Shown in pieces: positions 43,175-52,198 of a stretch of DNA of 64,000 nucleotides. The DNA is taken from assembly GCA_003210655.1 (NCBI GenBank), contig QCUQ01000001.1, forward strand, positions 62,001 through 126,000, written 5' to 3'. Position numbers and translations under genes: made by a program. Source of the stretch: Prochlorococcus sp. AG-679-M10 (GTDB lineage Bacteria; Cyanobacteriota; Cyanobacteriia; PCC-6307; Cyanobiaceae). Position 1 is the stretch's first letter, and each line of letters starts with the position of its first letter. Below the pieces are notes generated by a model, which did no database searches, was not told the origin of the DNA, and saw nothing but the letters and a program-made list of their open reading frames with translations.

Positions 43175-43755
43175 TTACTTTTTATCAATTCTCATATATC
43201 CAAACCAATCTGGAACATTTGTTCCTTCTAAATTATTATCATTAGGTATTAATTCTATTTCCCAATTATTTATAGTTTTTATAACCTCACATTCGTCTAC
43301 CTCAGAAAAGTTTTTAACAGTATAAATATCATCTATATGTTTTTTTTGGAGTCAATTAGCCATTTTGATTTAGCTATATTTTTGGCCTCTGAAGGACTAG
43401 AGGCTACAACGAAACCAGATTCATGTTTTTCTTGCATAGAGCTTGGACAATATCCTCCAAGATTTACAAACCATAATTTTTTATTGGGGAATTTCTCTTT
43501 TTTTTAAATCTTATTTTTTGGTTCATTATTCTCTTTTTTTCTAAGATTTATTTTATAACCATCAATTGATTCAATTTTTTTATAACTATCAATATGTAAT
43601 CCACTATAAGTTCCAAACCAATCATTTCTTAATTGATCAAAAGTATCCTCAATTTTTGAACCTATAACCCAACTGACGTCATGCAGTTCGATATTTGCTT
43701 TAGGAGATCTACCTCCAACCACAACTAAAAAAAGAAATTTTTCATGAGGTTCCAT
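43175..43755 (-). pseudogene. DUF1543-like gene with in-frame TAA and downstream poly-A frameshift
   Basis: MEPHEKFLFLVVVGGRSPKANIELHDVSWVIG...KNKI* KKEKFPNKKLWFVNLGGYCPSSMQEKHESGFVVASSPSEAKNIAKSKWLIDSKK [fs] HIDDIYTVKNFSEVDECEVIKTINNWEIELIPNDNNLEGTNVPDWFGYMRIDKK*. Confidence 0.75.
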
Positions 43756-43850
43756 TTTTTTATCTTAAATAGAAAGCTAACAAAAATAAAGGGTTATCTG
43801 AAAGATATGATAAAAGAATTATTTACAATACATCAATACTAATAGTTGTT

Positions 43851-44483
43851 ATGGAACTAATTGGGAGATATAAAAATTCAGGATTTGAAGCAGTAGCTGA
43901 TGGTGTGATTTCTTTCTTTGATCGCCGCAAAGACTTACATACTAATGGAATTACTTTTGGACAAAGCACCTCTTTGAATTCTGATCCATATAAAGTTTCA
44001 ACTGATATTAGTCTTGTATCAATAGACAGATCAGATCCAGAAGCCTTTGCAATCTCTGAAGTTATAATTAGAGGAGTTAATGCAGGACTAAAAAAATATC
44101 TTGAGGATCACCCACTAATAAAAGAATGCTGCCCAGAAAAAACTTTATTTGTTAACCCAATATTTAATTTACAACGTTATGCACCAGGAGAGGGATTTAA
44201 GAAATGGCACTGTGATTGGACTATTAGTAATGAAGCTACAGAGCCTGCAAATAGAGTCTTAGCTTGGATTCTTTATTGTAATGATATTAATTCTGGTGGA
44301 ACTGAATTTCATTGGCAGAATCATCATGAAATTGCTGAGAAGGGGAAACTTATTATTTTCCCAGCAGGTATATCTCATATTCATCGTGGAAGAGTGAATA
44401 ATGAAGATTTTAAAACTATTGCAACTGGTTGGATTAATGCTGGCAAACTTGAAGACTATATTTCACGCTTAGCTAACTCCTAA
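43851..44483 (+). CDS. 2OG-Fe(II) oxygenase (PKHD-like)
   Basis: LQRYAPGEGFKKWHCDWT...RVLAWILYCNDINSGGTEFHWQ...GKLIIFPAGISHIHRGR. Confidence 0.88.
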   Translation: MELIGRYKNSGFEAVADGVISFFDRRKDLHTNGITFGQSTSLNSDPYKVSTDISLVSIDRSDPEAFAISEVIIRGVNAGLKKYLEDHPLIKECCPEKTLFVNPIFNLQRYAPGEGFKKWHCDWTISNEATEPANRVLAWILYCNDINSGGTEFHWQNHHEIAEKGKLIIFPAGISHIHRGRVNNEDFKTIATGWINAGKLEDYISRLANS

Positions 44484-44594
44484 AATATTAAATATTTATT
44501 TATTAGACAAAAAAATTTTTTTCTTATCTTTTAATGCTCGATAAGTTTCCCTAGCATTGAATTAATATAAAATAAATTACTATAAAATATTTGT

Positions 44595-44738
44595 TTAGTT
44601 AAACCAACCTTTTTTCTTGGCTTTAACTTCAGGAACTGTTGTTTTAATTGATTTCTCATCTGTTCTACCTTTTATAATCATTAAAGGAACAATTCCCCAC
44701 AACCCGAAAAACAATATCCAGAATACATAAAAGTTCAT
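44595..44738 (-). CDS. small TM protein (47 aa)
   Basis: MNFYVFWILFFGLWGIVPLMIIKGRTDEKSIKTTVPEVKAKKKGWFN. Confidence 0.45.
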   Translation of the reverse strand: MNFYVFWILFFGLWGIVPLMIIKGRTDEKSIKTTVPEVKAKKKGWFN

Positions 44739-44933
44739 AGTTAAAAATCAAAATTTTTTATATTTTAAATATATTTTCTGTTTGTCTGTGGCTTTCTTTT
44801 TATACTTCTCTTTGGGATGTATAATCCGCTTCAGTTGATTATTTTAAGCTTAAAATTTGAGACAATATCTCAATACAAATAGAACAGCTAAAATAATAAA
44901 TCTAAAGGTGATAATTTTAGATTAATAATTATC

Positions 44934-45119
44934 TCAAAATTTTTGTTGGATTCTTACTACAGAACGTGGATGATCATGGATATAAGAATTAAATTCTCTG
45001 GCAAGCATTAGGCAGTCATATGCATCACGAGCATAGAATCCTAGTTGATATGTGTTGTTTAATGAATCTTTATAACTCAAAACATATTTTTTACATGATT
45101 TAATAGGTGTTGAAGGCAT
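44934..45119 (-). CDS. small hypothetical (61 aa)
   Basis: MPSTPIKSCKKYVLSYKDSLNNTYQLGFYARDAYDCLMLAREFNSYIHDHPRSVVRIQQKF. Confidence 0.5.
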   Translation of the reverse strand: MPSTPIKSCKKYVLSYKDSLNNTYQLGFYARDAYDCLMLAREFNSYIHDHPRSVVRIQQKF

Positions 45120-45180
45120 TTGATTACTAACTACTACTATTATGTTCTAACTAAGGTATCGTAAATTCTGTTTTTAAGTT

Positions 45181-45222
45181 TTGTACGGTTTGAGGAACAT
45201 CGATATACGGATAAAGGATCAA
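45181..45222 (+). repeat. 22-bp-spaced half-site repeat, copy 2
   Basis: TTGTACGGTTTGAGGAACATCGATATACGGATAAAGGATCA. Confidence 0.6.
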
Positions 45223-45488
45223 CAATTGAATCTATTAGTGGTTAATATTTCAAATTATGTTTAAAGCTAACAATAGAATTATTCACTCTCCTTTATAAAT
45301 TTCCAAAAAGGACATATTCATATTTATTTTTTTAAATTTATTTAATACCCAATAATTAATTTTTACCCACTTTATATTAATTAATCTATTTAATAAATTT
45401 CAAAGATAAATAATGAATTTAGTTTGATTATTTTTAAAGATAATTATATCCAAAATTTACCCATAATTTTTCAATAAATTTAGAAACA

Positions 45489-45517
45489 AAAAAGGGGCTT
45501 TATGAGCCCCCATTATT
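45489..45517 (-). terminator. hli terminator
   Basis: Minus: GGGGCTcataAAGCCCC then TTTTTT. Confidence 0.75.
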
Positions 45518-45538
45518 TTTTCTAAAAGTAATGTTTTA

Positions 45539-45667
45539 TTAGAAAATACCTGGAACAATTTGACCAGTAAAGTAGTAAGCTCCAACAAGAGCAAACATAC
45601 CGAGCATTGCGGCTTTACCGTTAAACTTTTCAGCTTTTTCGGTCATAAATTTTTTAACGAATTCCAT
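45539..45667 (-). CDS. hli: high-light-inducible protein (42 aa)
   Basis: MEFVKKFMTEKAEKFNGKAAMLGMFALVGAYYFTGQIVPGIF. Confidence 0.9.
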   Translation of the reverse strand: MEFVKKFMTEKAEKFNGKAAMLGMFALVGAYYFTGQIVPGIF

Positions 45668-45946
45668 AATCAAGTAATAATAATATAACTACAGGTTAAT
45701 TAACATAATCTTGTCATTGATGTAGTATTTCCTACCAAAATCAATCTTTTTAAAAGAACTTAATTATTATTTAATTAAATTAATAATTTCCTAACAGAAC
45801 TTATTATTTCTTTTTAATAGATAAAAAATAATCCTAGAAAGTCTATTAAGGTAGAAAACTACCAAATCATTTATAAAAATTTAACAATCATCGTATTGTA
45901 TTAATTAAGAAATAATGAATAGAATGGACTGAGTAGAAATAACTAA

Positions 45947-46171
45947 ATGCCAGAAAGGAAGCAACTAAATATAAATATCAAGCCAGACTTATTAAAAAAA
46001 CTTAAGAAAGTAGCACTAGAAAATAATAGAAAGCTAGTTGAGTTAATTAATGAAGTCCTTTCGAATTATATTAATGACATAAAAAATGATCAAACAAACA
46101 ATAGAAGTATTTTAGATGAATTAGATGAAGTCAAAAATAGAATATCAATTTTAGAAAATTTAAAAAAATAA
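45947..46171 (+). CDS. ribbon-helix-helix (CopG/Arc)-like small protein with coiled-coil tail
   Basis: LNINIKPDLLKKLKKVALENNRKLVELINEVLSNYI. Confidence 0.55.
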   Translation: MPERKQLNINIKPDLLKKLKKVALENNRKLVELINEVLSNYINDIKNDQTNNRSILDELDEVKNRISILENLKK

Positions 46172-46263
46172 ATTAGATTTCTATTTGTTTATTCGATACA
46201 TTATTTAAAAATAAAAATTTTATATTTTAGATAATAAAATTTTATTCAGAATCTATTCCTGAT

Positions 46264-46557
46264 ATGAAACTCTTACTTCTTACTTCGATATTTTTGATTT
46301 CAATACCAGTCTTTGCAGATGATACACAAAGAGATATAGAGTACGAAGCTATTAATCTTGTTATTCAAAAATATGGAAAGGGTTTATCAAATAGATTAAA
46401 AGGAACTGGTTTAAACCCAAGCTATAGAAGTTGGTATGAGAATGAATGTTTTGTAAGTGTAGCTGCAGGTACTTACCAAGAATACAATTGGTTAGCTATG
46501 AAATGGTTTAGTGTTAATACCTGTTCTGATTCTGCTGAAATATTAGAAGCTGATTAA
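46264..46557 (+). CDS. secreted small protein
   Basis: MKLLLLTSIFLISIPVFADDT signal peptide. Confidence 0.6.
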   Translation: MKLLLLTSIFLISIPVFADDTQRDIEYEAINLVIQKYGKGLSNRLKGTGLNPSYRSWYENECFVSVAAGTYQEYNWLAMKWFSVNTCSDSAEILEAD

Positions 46558-46622
46558 CAACTAATTGTCTTTTAAAATATACATTTGACTCTACTAAAAA
46601 GTAAATCATCCAATAATTTCTA

Positions 46623-47099
46623 TTAAAAAAGACTCTTAAATTCTTTTTTAATGAATTTATATTCTGAATTAATCTCATTTAATACTTCATCTACTTCATC
46701 TTTTAAATCTATAATTTTATTAATTTCTTTTTTACTTTTCGAATAAAAGACTGATTCAAAAGTTCCAGGATTTACCTTCTCAATCCAATATCCCGAGAAA
46801 CAATAAAGCTTATTAGGAATAAGTTTTATCATGCGAGAATCCTTAGAAGTTTTATATTGATCAATCATCTTATTTATTAAACGCCCTCTAGTTTTACTTA
46901 TCCCAAATTTTGCAATATCTTTCGAAATTGACTTAACTTTCAAGGATGCATCTTTCCTTTTTTGTATTGAATTCCTTGAAAGAATTTTTTCAAGAGAATA
47001 ACAATATTTAAATAGCTTTGTATTTTCTTTTTTCGTAGGATAGATAATGCAAATTAAAGTAAATAGTAAAAAAGAAGATAAAATTAGGTTTTTAAACAT
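46623..47099 (-). CDS. hypothetical, N-terminal signal/TM
   Basis: 158 aa ORF. Confidence 0.55.
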   Translation of the reverse strand: MFKNLILSSFLLFTLICIIYPTKKENTKLFKYCYSLEKILSRNSIQKRKDASLKVKSISKDIAKFGISKTRGRLINKMIDQYKTSKDSRMIKLIPNKLYCFSGYWIEKVNPGTFESVFYSKSKKEINKIIDLKDEVDEVLNEINSEYKFIKKEFKSLF

Positions 47100-47159
47100 T
47101 TTTTAATTTAAGATCTTTTAAAGTTTATATTAGAATTTAATAAAGTAATGGCATCATTA

Positions 47160-47287
47160 ATTAATTACCTTTTCTGTTTTTTCAAACATATCTAAATAAT
47201 ACTCCGGATAAGCATCTGCCAAAATCTCAAGTCTTTCTTACGTCATCTCCATTCCTTCGGGCAACTTAACCAAATTAGGATTGCCTC
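47160..47287 (-). pseudogene. gene fragment with in-frame TAA
   Basis: GNPNLVKLPEGMEMT*ERLEILADAYPEYYLDMFEKTEKVIN*. Confidence 0.45.
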
Positions 47288-47296
47288 TTTAATAGC

Positions 47297-47657
47297 TTAT
47301 CTAAAGAAATTTATTCTACAAATTATTTCTATTCTAACTTCACTTTTTATTGATCCATCTTTTGTGAAAATATTATTTATATCCAAATTATACCCACCTA
47401 AAAGTGCAATTAAAAACTCATCTGATTTTCTCAAGGCAGCTTTATTATCTTTGCCTTTATTAATTTCGAAACTATAAATAAAACCTCCAATAGAAAGAAC
47501 TCTAGCTAGACATTTATCCTTTCCTATCTTATTACATGGAAGTTTAAATGACTGTTCTATTTTTTTTTAATTCATAGCCAGTCTCTCCTACAGGGAAGCC
47601 AGCGTAAACATGAATAGGAATCATTAAAACAAACATAAGGAAAAGAATTTTATTCAA
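47297..47657 (-). pseudogene. secreted protein gene frameshifted at an A9 run
   Basis: (TTG)NKILFLMFVLMIPIHVYAGFPVGETGYELKK [fs] IEQSFKLPCNKIGKDKCLARVLSIGGFIYSFEINKGKDNKAALRKSDEFLIALLGGYNLDINNIFTKDGSIKSEVRIEIICRINFFR*. Confidence 0.7.
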
Positions 47658-47714
47658 AATACAGCTCTTCAAAAATTCATATTTTATAGAACACTATTAC
47701 CTCTATCATCCCCT

Positions 47715-48296
47715 TTAATTAGTTTCTTGCATTTCAGTATTATTGAGTTTTTTAACTGAAATTAGATATTTATCCTGAAACTCTTTAATTGAGTATCCCA
47801 TTGATATTGCACAATCGGATGAAGAAAACTTAGATTTAATAGCTCTCTTAGCCCAACTATGCCTAATCATATTCAATGTAAATTGTGGGAAATTCTCTTT
47901 TTTTATAATTCTCTTGAATCTCTTACTCATTTGATCTGTTTTAATTTTTGAATAAATTGCGTCATATTTCTTATCGCTCATATTATATTCCCAAGGTCTA
48001 TCTATATTATTTAAATCAAAAAAATCCACTAAAGATTTATCAAGAGAAAAAGCTATCCTTTCCTCAAGTTCATCCTCCTCTCCCTTAAGTCCTAATACAA
48101 TACAAGTTTTATCTTCTTGATTTACATTTGCACCAAAAACTTCTGAAGGTCTTAAACCATAGCAATAGATCATGCCAAGACTCCACTTCCATTCTGGCAT
48201 TAAATCTCTTAATTTAATTACTATTTCTAATAACTGATCATCTTCAAGGTTTAGTTTGGTTTTCCCCCTGTTTTTTTTAGCATTAATATTTTTCAA
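47715..48296 (-). mobile_element. tyrosine recombinase/integrase catalytic-domain fragment
   Basis: CYGLRPSEVF, TLNMIRHSWAKRA, GYSIKEFQDKYL; no N-terminal arm/core-binding domain, stop codon upstream in frame. Confidence 0.7.
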
Positions 48297-48522
48297 ATCT
48301 TCTTTATATTCTTCTAAATCATACTGCTATTCTAATTATATAATCTTCTTAAACATAAAAACAACATCCAAATTATTTTTCTTCAGAGGATGATTTAAGA
48401 TTTTAAGACAAACTTTACCTAAACTTTTTATTAATTGATATTTTATCTAAACTAGAAGATATAAAATCCTTATTTTCATATGGGATTAATTTATTTATTA
48501 TTGCAAAATTGGCAAAATAAAA

Positions 48523-48654
48523 ATGAAACAAGAAATTAATTTTAGAATTTTAGAAACTATAGAGGCATGTAAGAGTATCCATGCCTTGAAGCAAGAGAAA
48601 GAAAATCATATATCAATAAAAGAACTAATAATCCTAGAGCAAATTTATGGATAA
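48523..48654 (+). CDS. small hypothetical (43 aa)
   Basis: MKQEINFRILETIEACKSIHALKQEKENHISIKELIILEQIYG. Confidence 0.4.
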   Translation: MKQEINFRILETIEACKSIHALKQEKENHISIKELIILEQIYG

Positions 48655-48910
48655 AGACTCTAGAAAGGTAACAGAGGAAGCATGGTTAATATGCCCAAAC
48701 TGGACAGAAGTAAGACGTTTTACAAAGAATAAAAATAACAAAGATAAGTTTTTCGAATATATGTTTGTTGATAGTGGAATTGTTGTTGGCCTATTAGGTG
48801 ATAAACCTCCACTTATGAAAACAAGAAAAGAAATTAAAATAGAAGCTGCTCGCAAAGAGTACCAACAATTAATCACTTCGGGTTGGCAAGTAACTATTCC
48901 AAAATGGTAA
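48647..48910 (+). CDS. DUF1651-like protein
   Basis: WLICPNWTEVRRFTKN...FVDSGIVVGLLGDKPPLMKTRKEIKIEAARKEYQQLITSGWQV. Confidence 0.6.
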   Translation: MDKDSRKVTEEAWLICPNWTEVRRFTKNKNNKDKFFEYMFVDSGIVVGLLGDKPPLMKTRKEIKIEAARKEYQQLITSGWQVTIPKW

Positions 48911-49150
48911 GTAAATAGAATCTTTTAATCTTGTACTAATCTTTTAATTATTTTTAGGATTAATATTCTTTTTATACAAATTAAATACTATTTTTATCTA
49001 AAGGATAAAGAGCTGCATGTAGGTATAGCAATAACTAATAATTTTTTAAGGTCACTATCATTTTTTTCTTGTCCATTATTTTAAAATTTATAAAATAACA
49101 AAAAGAAATACTAATAATCAATTTATTTCATTAACATTTAATTAAAGTAT

Positions 49151-49276
49151 CTATTTTTCGGAATCACTTAATGCTTTTTCAAATGTAGAAAATAAAGTAT
49201 ATAAACTATTTAATGCGATAAACCAAATCACTAATGATATTCCATGACGAGTTAATTGAATTGTTCTTTGAGTCAT
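49151..49276 (-). CDS. single-TM micro-protein (41 aa)
   Basis: MTQRTIQLTRHGISLVIWFIALNSLYTLFSTFEKALSDSEK. Confidence 0.45.
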   Translation of the reverse strand: MTQRTIQLTRHGISLVIWFIALNSLYTLFSTFEKALSDSEK

Positions 49277-49386
49277 AATTGGATTTCCTTAAAACTATGG
49301 TTGGATTAAACTACATCCCTAAAACTGTCTCATGACAACCATATTTTGATTCTAGACAAGCTATTAAACCTCATAAGTAGATATAC

Positions 49387-49427
49387 TTACCTCTTCCCGT
49401 ACCTTGTCGTTCCTTAAACCGTACATC
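49387..49427 (-). repeat. 22-bp-spaced half-site repeat, copy 3
   Basis: Minus: ATGTACGGTTTAAGGAACGACAAGGTACGGGAAGAGGTAA. Confidence 0.55.
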
Positions 49428-49509
49428 CCGATATTCATGAATGAGATGAATCATCCTTTATCACTTAGGCTCGCAGTTTTTTTATTGCAAAGAGTAACTT
49501 ATTCTCTAA

Positions 49510-49884
49510 CTATTTTGTCTTAGAAAGTAATAAAAGCCAGCCAGAGATTATGGCAAAAGCCATTATCGAAGAAAAAATACTATTCCATTGAGCAGTATCT
49601 GTTAAATATCTTTCTACCCAAAAAGGGATAAATAACACAACAAAATACCAATAAATGAGAGAAAGAAGTCCAAACAACAAAGCTAAAAGAATATAAAAAG
49701 GTAAAATATAAAAAAATCTTTTTCTTTCAATTTTTGAATATTGTCCTATACCTATTTTGCCCCAATAACCTCCATTTAATTGAAGAAAAAACTTTAAGAA
49801 TACTCCGTAAGTTGTTATAAAAAACTTAGCGAATCCCAGCAACGGTTTAAAAATTGTCTTTATTAAATGCGAGAATAATTTCAC
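49510..49884 (-). CDS. hypothetical membrane protein
   Basis: 124 aa ORF, several TM segments. Confidence 0.55.
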   Translation of the reverse strand: MKLFSHLIKTIFKPLLGFAKFFITTYGVFLKFFLQLNGGYWGKIGIGQYSKIERKRFFYILPFYILLALLFGLLSLIYWYFVVLFIPFWVERYLTDTAQWNSIFSSIMAFAIISGWLLLLSKTK

Positions 49885-50241
49885 AACTATTTTTTACTTA
49901 CATAAATTAAGGATACTGCCAAAAATTTTTCTTATGTGAAATTAAAAATTGAATAAATCTTAAATTTTATCAAGAGAATATTAATGCAACCTATATTTTT
50001 TAAAATTAAGTCTATATAGTTCTCTTGCGGTGAAATAAATTTTACAAGTTAATACAGTCTTATGCTAATTATCCAGGATTAGGTTATTACCTATTCGACT
50101 AATTTTCAATAGTTTTTTCCAAAGCATTGTGAGTCAATGTTCATAACCTGCGGATTACAAAAATTAACTTATTTTTTGTAAAAATTCATACCTTAATACG
50201 CTATTCAATCATGTAATATCGAATTTCTATTAAGATAATTA

Positions 50242-50409
50242 ATGAAATCAAAGCCTCGCAAAAAGTTACCTAATAAAAAGATAATTAAAACACCTAAATT
50301 CGAGGCAAAAGAGCAATTTACCAATTCAGCACTAGAAAATCTTAAATCAGAAAAAGAACGATTAATAAATAATCTTATTGATTCTGGAGAATTTAAACCT
50401 AATATTTGA
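50242..50409 (+). CDS. small basic hypothetical (55 aa)
   Basis: MKSKPRKKLPNKKIIKTPKFEAKEQFTNSALENLKSEKERLINNLIDSGEFKPNI. Confidence 0.45.
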   Translation: MKSKPRKKLPNKKIIKTPKFEAKEQFTNSALENLKSEKERLINNLIDSGEFKPNI

Positions 50410-50437
50410 TCAATTTTTTTTGAATTATGAATCATAA

Positions 50438-50479
50438 CTTGTACGAGTTAAAGAACGAGAAGGTGCGTATGTAGTGACA
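50438..50479 (+). repeat. 22-bp-spaced half-site repeat, copy 4 (diverged)
   Basis: CTTGTACGAGTTAAAGAACGAGAAGGTGCGTATGTAGTGACA. Confidence 0.4.
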
Positions 50480-50868
50480 CATAAATATTTAGTAAATAAT
50501 TCGGATTTTTTATGACTACTTTTATGTTTGTCATGATAACGCTGCGTATGCTGAGAAGATTAACCATACTTTTTAAAAAGGAATAAATATGAACAACCCA
50601 TTGTCTAACTTTCAATGATATTAAGAATTACTGGAGTGTAATTTTTAATATCCTTTTTTGGAGATGATGACGATGATGGTGAATGATATATATAACCTCA
50701 AATACGTAATAGCAGGTAGATAATATTTATATTTCAATTGACTAAATATTTAGAATTACATGATTTGTTAAGCCAACCTGCTTTTTAATCAACTCTTATT
50801 TTTATTTGTTTCATTCTCCTTGAGAATTTATATTTAGTGTTTTATCGTTCTTTTAGCTAAACCTTTTA

Positions 50869-51153
50869 TTGATGATTAAATGGTCTCAACTTCCCATAAG
50901 CGATCTAACGATTGCTGCTGCAATTTCCTTAGAAACTGCAGGTTTCATCGGCAATAAATATAGTCCGCTGAATAGTTTTGCTTATATGTTTTCTATTATT
51001 TTTGTAATCATTTTCATGATTAGTCTTGATGCTGTTAAGACAAAAAGTATATTGGAGAAAATTGAACCAAAGAATAAATTCATACCTGTACAAATTCAAC
51101 CAAAATATGAAAACAAAATAGAATCCAGACAATGGTTCTGGCAAGGTGCCTAA
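50869..51153 (+). CDS. hypothetical membrane protein
   Basis: 94 aa ORF with two TM segments. Confidence 0.5.
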   Translation: MMIKWSQLPISDLTIAAAISLETAGFIGNKYSPLNSFAYMFSIIFVIIFMISLDAVKTKSILEKIEPKNKFIPVQIQPKYENKIESRQWFWQGA

Positions 51154-51244
51154 AAGTAAATTATTAAAAAAAGCATTATTTACAAGAAAAGATCTAGATT
51201 TCTAACGTCAGATCTTAATTTCTATTTATTAGTGATTTAACAAC

Positions 51245-51290
51245 ATAAAAGCCTGCCTATATCCCTAAAAGCAAGCTCTCATGACGATTT
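51245..51290 (-). terminator. conserved-loop hairpin family, copy C
   Basis: Minus: ATCGTCATGAG-AGCTTGC-ttttagggatatag-GCAGGCT-TTTATG. Confidence 0.6.
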
Positions 51291-51303
51291 AATTCTTAAA
51301 TAT

Positions 51304-51483
51304 TTATGCCGGCAATCTACAATCAAGTTCTATTATTCCTTCATCCATAAGTCGACCAATTTTTAAAACTAGTGCCATATCTAATCTTGAGAAATCTGAT
51401 TGGTGATTTGTAATCCAATCCAATTCAGATAAAGTTATTACTCCAGAAGTATTAACTTTGAGAAAGAGTAATCCTAAATTCAT
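51304..51483 (-). CDS. small hypothetical (59 aa)
   Basis: MNLGLLFLKVNTSGVITLSELDWITNHQSDFSRLDMALVLKIGRLMDEGIIELDCRLPA. Confidence 0.5.
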   Translation of the reverse strand: MNLGLLFLKVNTSGVITLSELDWITNHQSDFSRLDMALVLKIGRLMDEGIIELDCRLPA

Positions 51484-51490
51484 TTTGATA

Positions 51491-51580
51491 TTAATTAGTT
51501 ACTTTTTTTCCTTTAGCAATCATCAGTACTGGTACTAAAAGATATGTAAAGAATGAGATTAAGAAAATATCTAGATTCAT
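51491..51580 (-). CDS. single-TM micro-protein (29 aa)
   Basis: MNLDIFLISFFTYLLVPVLMIAKGKKVTN. Confidence 0.4.
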   Translation of the reverse strand: MNLDIFLISFFTYLLVPVLMIAKGKKVTN

Positions 51581-51581
51581 T

Positions 51582-51710
51582 TTAAAAAATCCCAGGTATG
51601 ATCCAGCCAAAAAGACCGTAATTAACTACTAATGCAAAGAATCCCATCATTGCCATTCTTCCATTAGTTCTTTCTGCATTTTGCCAGTAGCTAGGTTTTG
51701 AGTTTTCCAT
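51582..51710 (-). CDS. hli: high-light-inducible protein (42 aa)
   Basis: MENSKPSYWQNAERTNGRMAMMGFFALVVNYGLFGWIIPGIF. Confidence 0.9.
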   Translation of the reverse strand: MENSKPSYWQNAERTNGRMAMMGFFALVVNYGLFGWIIPGIF

Positions 51711-51734
51711 TTTTTTGTTATTTGAAGTTTTTAT

Positions 51735-51989
51735 TTAAACGAAACCTGGAATGATTTGACCTGTAGTTAGATATGCACCAACTGCAGCTATAAGTCCGAT
51801 CATTGCAAATCTACCGTTAAGAGTTTCTGCAACAACTTTTTCCTTCTCGATTGTTTTAGTTTTTGTGTTTGTCATTTGATTTTTGTTTGAATAGATTAAA
51901 TTTTCTTCTTGAAATTGTTTAGTTAGATAAACAACGAGTAAAGCAGTTAGAGATACTATCAAGATCAAAAAAACTGCTAGTGGACTCAT
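51735..51989 (-). CDS. hli: high-light-inducible protein; ORF open from an extra N-terminal TM (alternative start 51875)
   Basis: MSPLAVFLILIVSLTALLVVYLTKQFQEENLIYSNKNQ-MTNTKTKTIEKEKVVAETLNGRFAMIGLIAAVGAYLTTGQIIPGFV. Confidence 0.88.
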   Translation of the reverse strand: MSPLAVFLILIVSLTALLVVYLTKQFQEENLIYSNKNQMTNTKTKTIEKEKVVAETLNGRFAMIGLIAAVGAYLTTGQIIPGFV

Positions 51990-52198
51990 TAAAAAATACC
52001 TGGAATGATTTGGCCTGTTGTCACGTATGCGCCTAATAGTGCTACGAAGCCAATCATCGCCCAACGACCGTTAACTTTTTCTGCATTTTGAGGGTAACCG
52101 TCATAAGAAACTGATTCATCTATGTAAGGACGAGTTTCTGATGGGAACATATTTTGTCTTCCGCCAGACTCAGTTGTTGTATATGAAGAATTTGACAT
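51989..52198 (-). CDS. hli: high-light-inducible protein (69 aa), TAATG-coupled
   Basis: ...AEKVNGRWAMIGFVALLGAYVTTGQIIPGIF. Confidence 0.92.
   Translation of the reverse strand: MSNSSYTTTESGGRQNMFPSETRPYIDESVSYDGYPQNAEKVNGRWAMIGFVALLGAYVTTGQIIPGIF

Noticed and set aside
50205-50435. Minus ORF of 76 aa
   Set aside because: Opposite a plausible + strand small CDS (50242-50409); low-complexity features of an antisense frame
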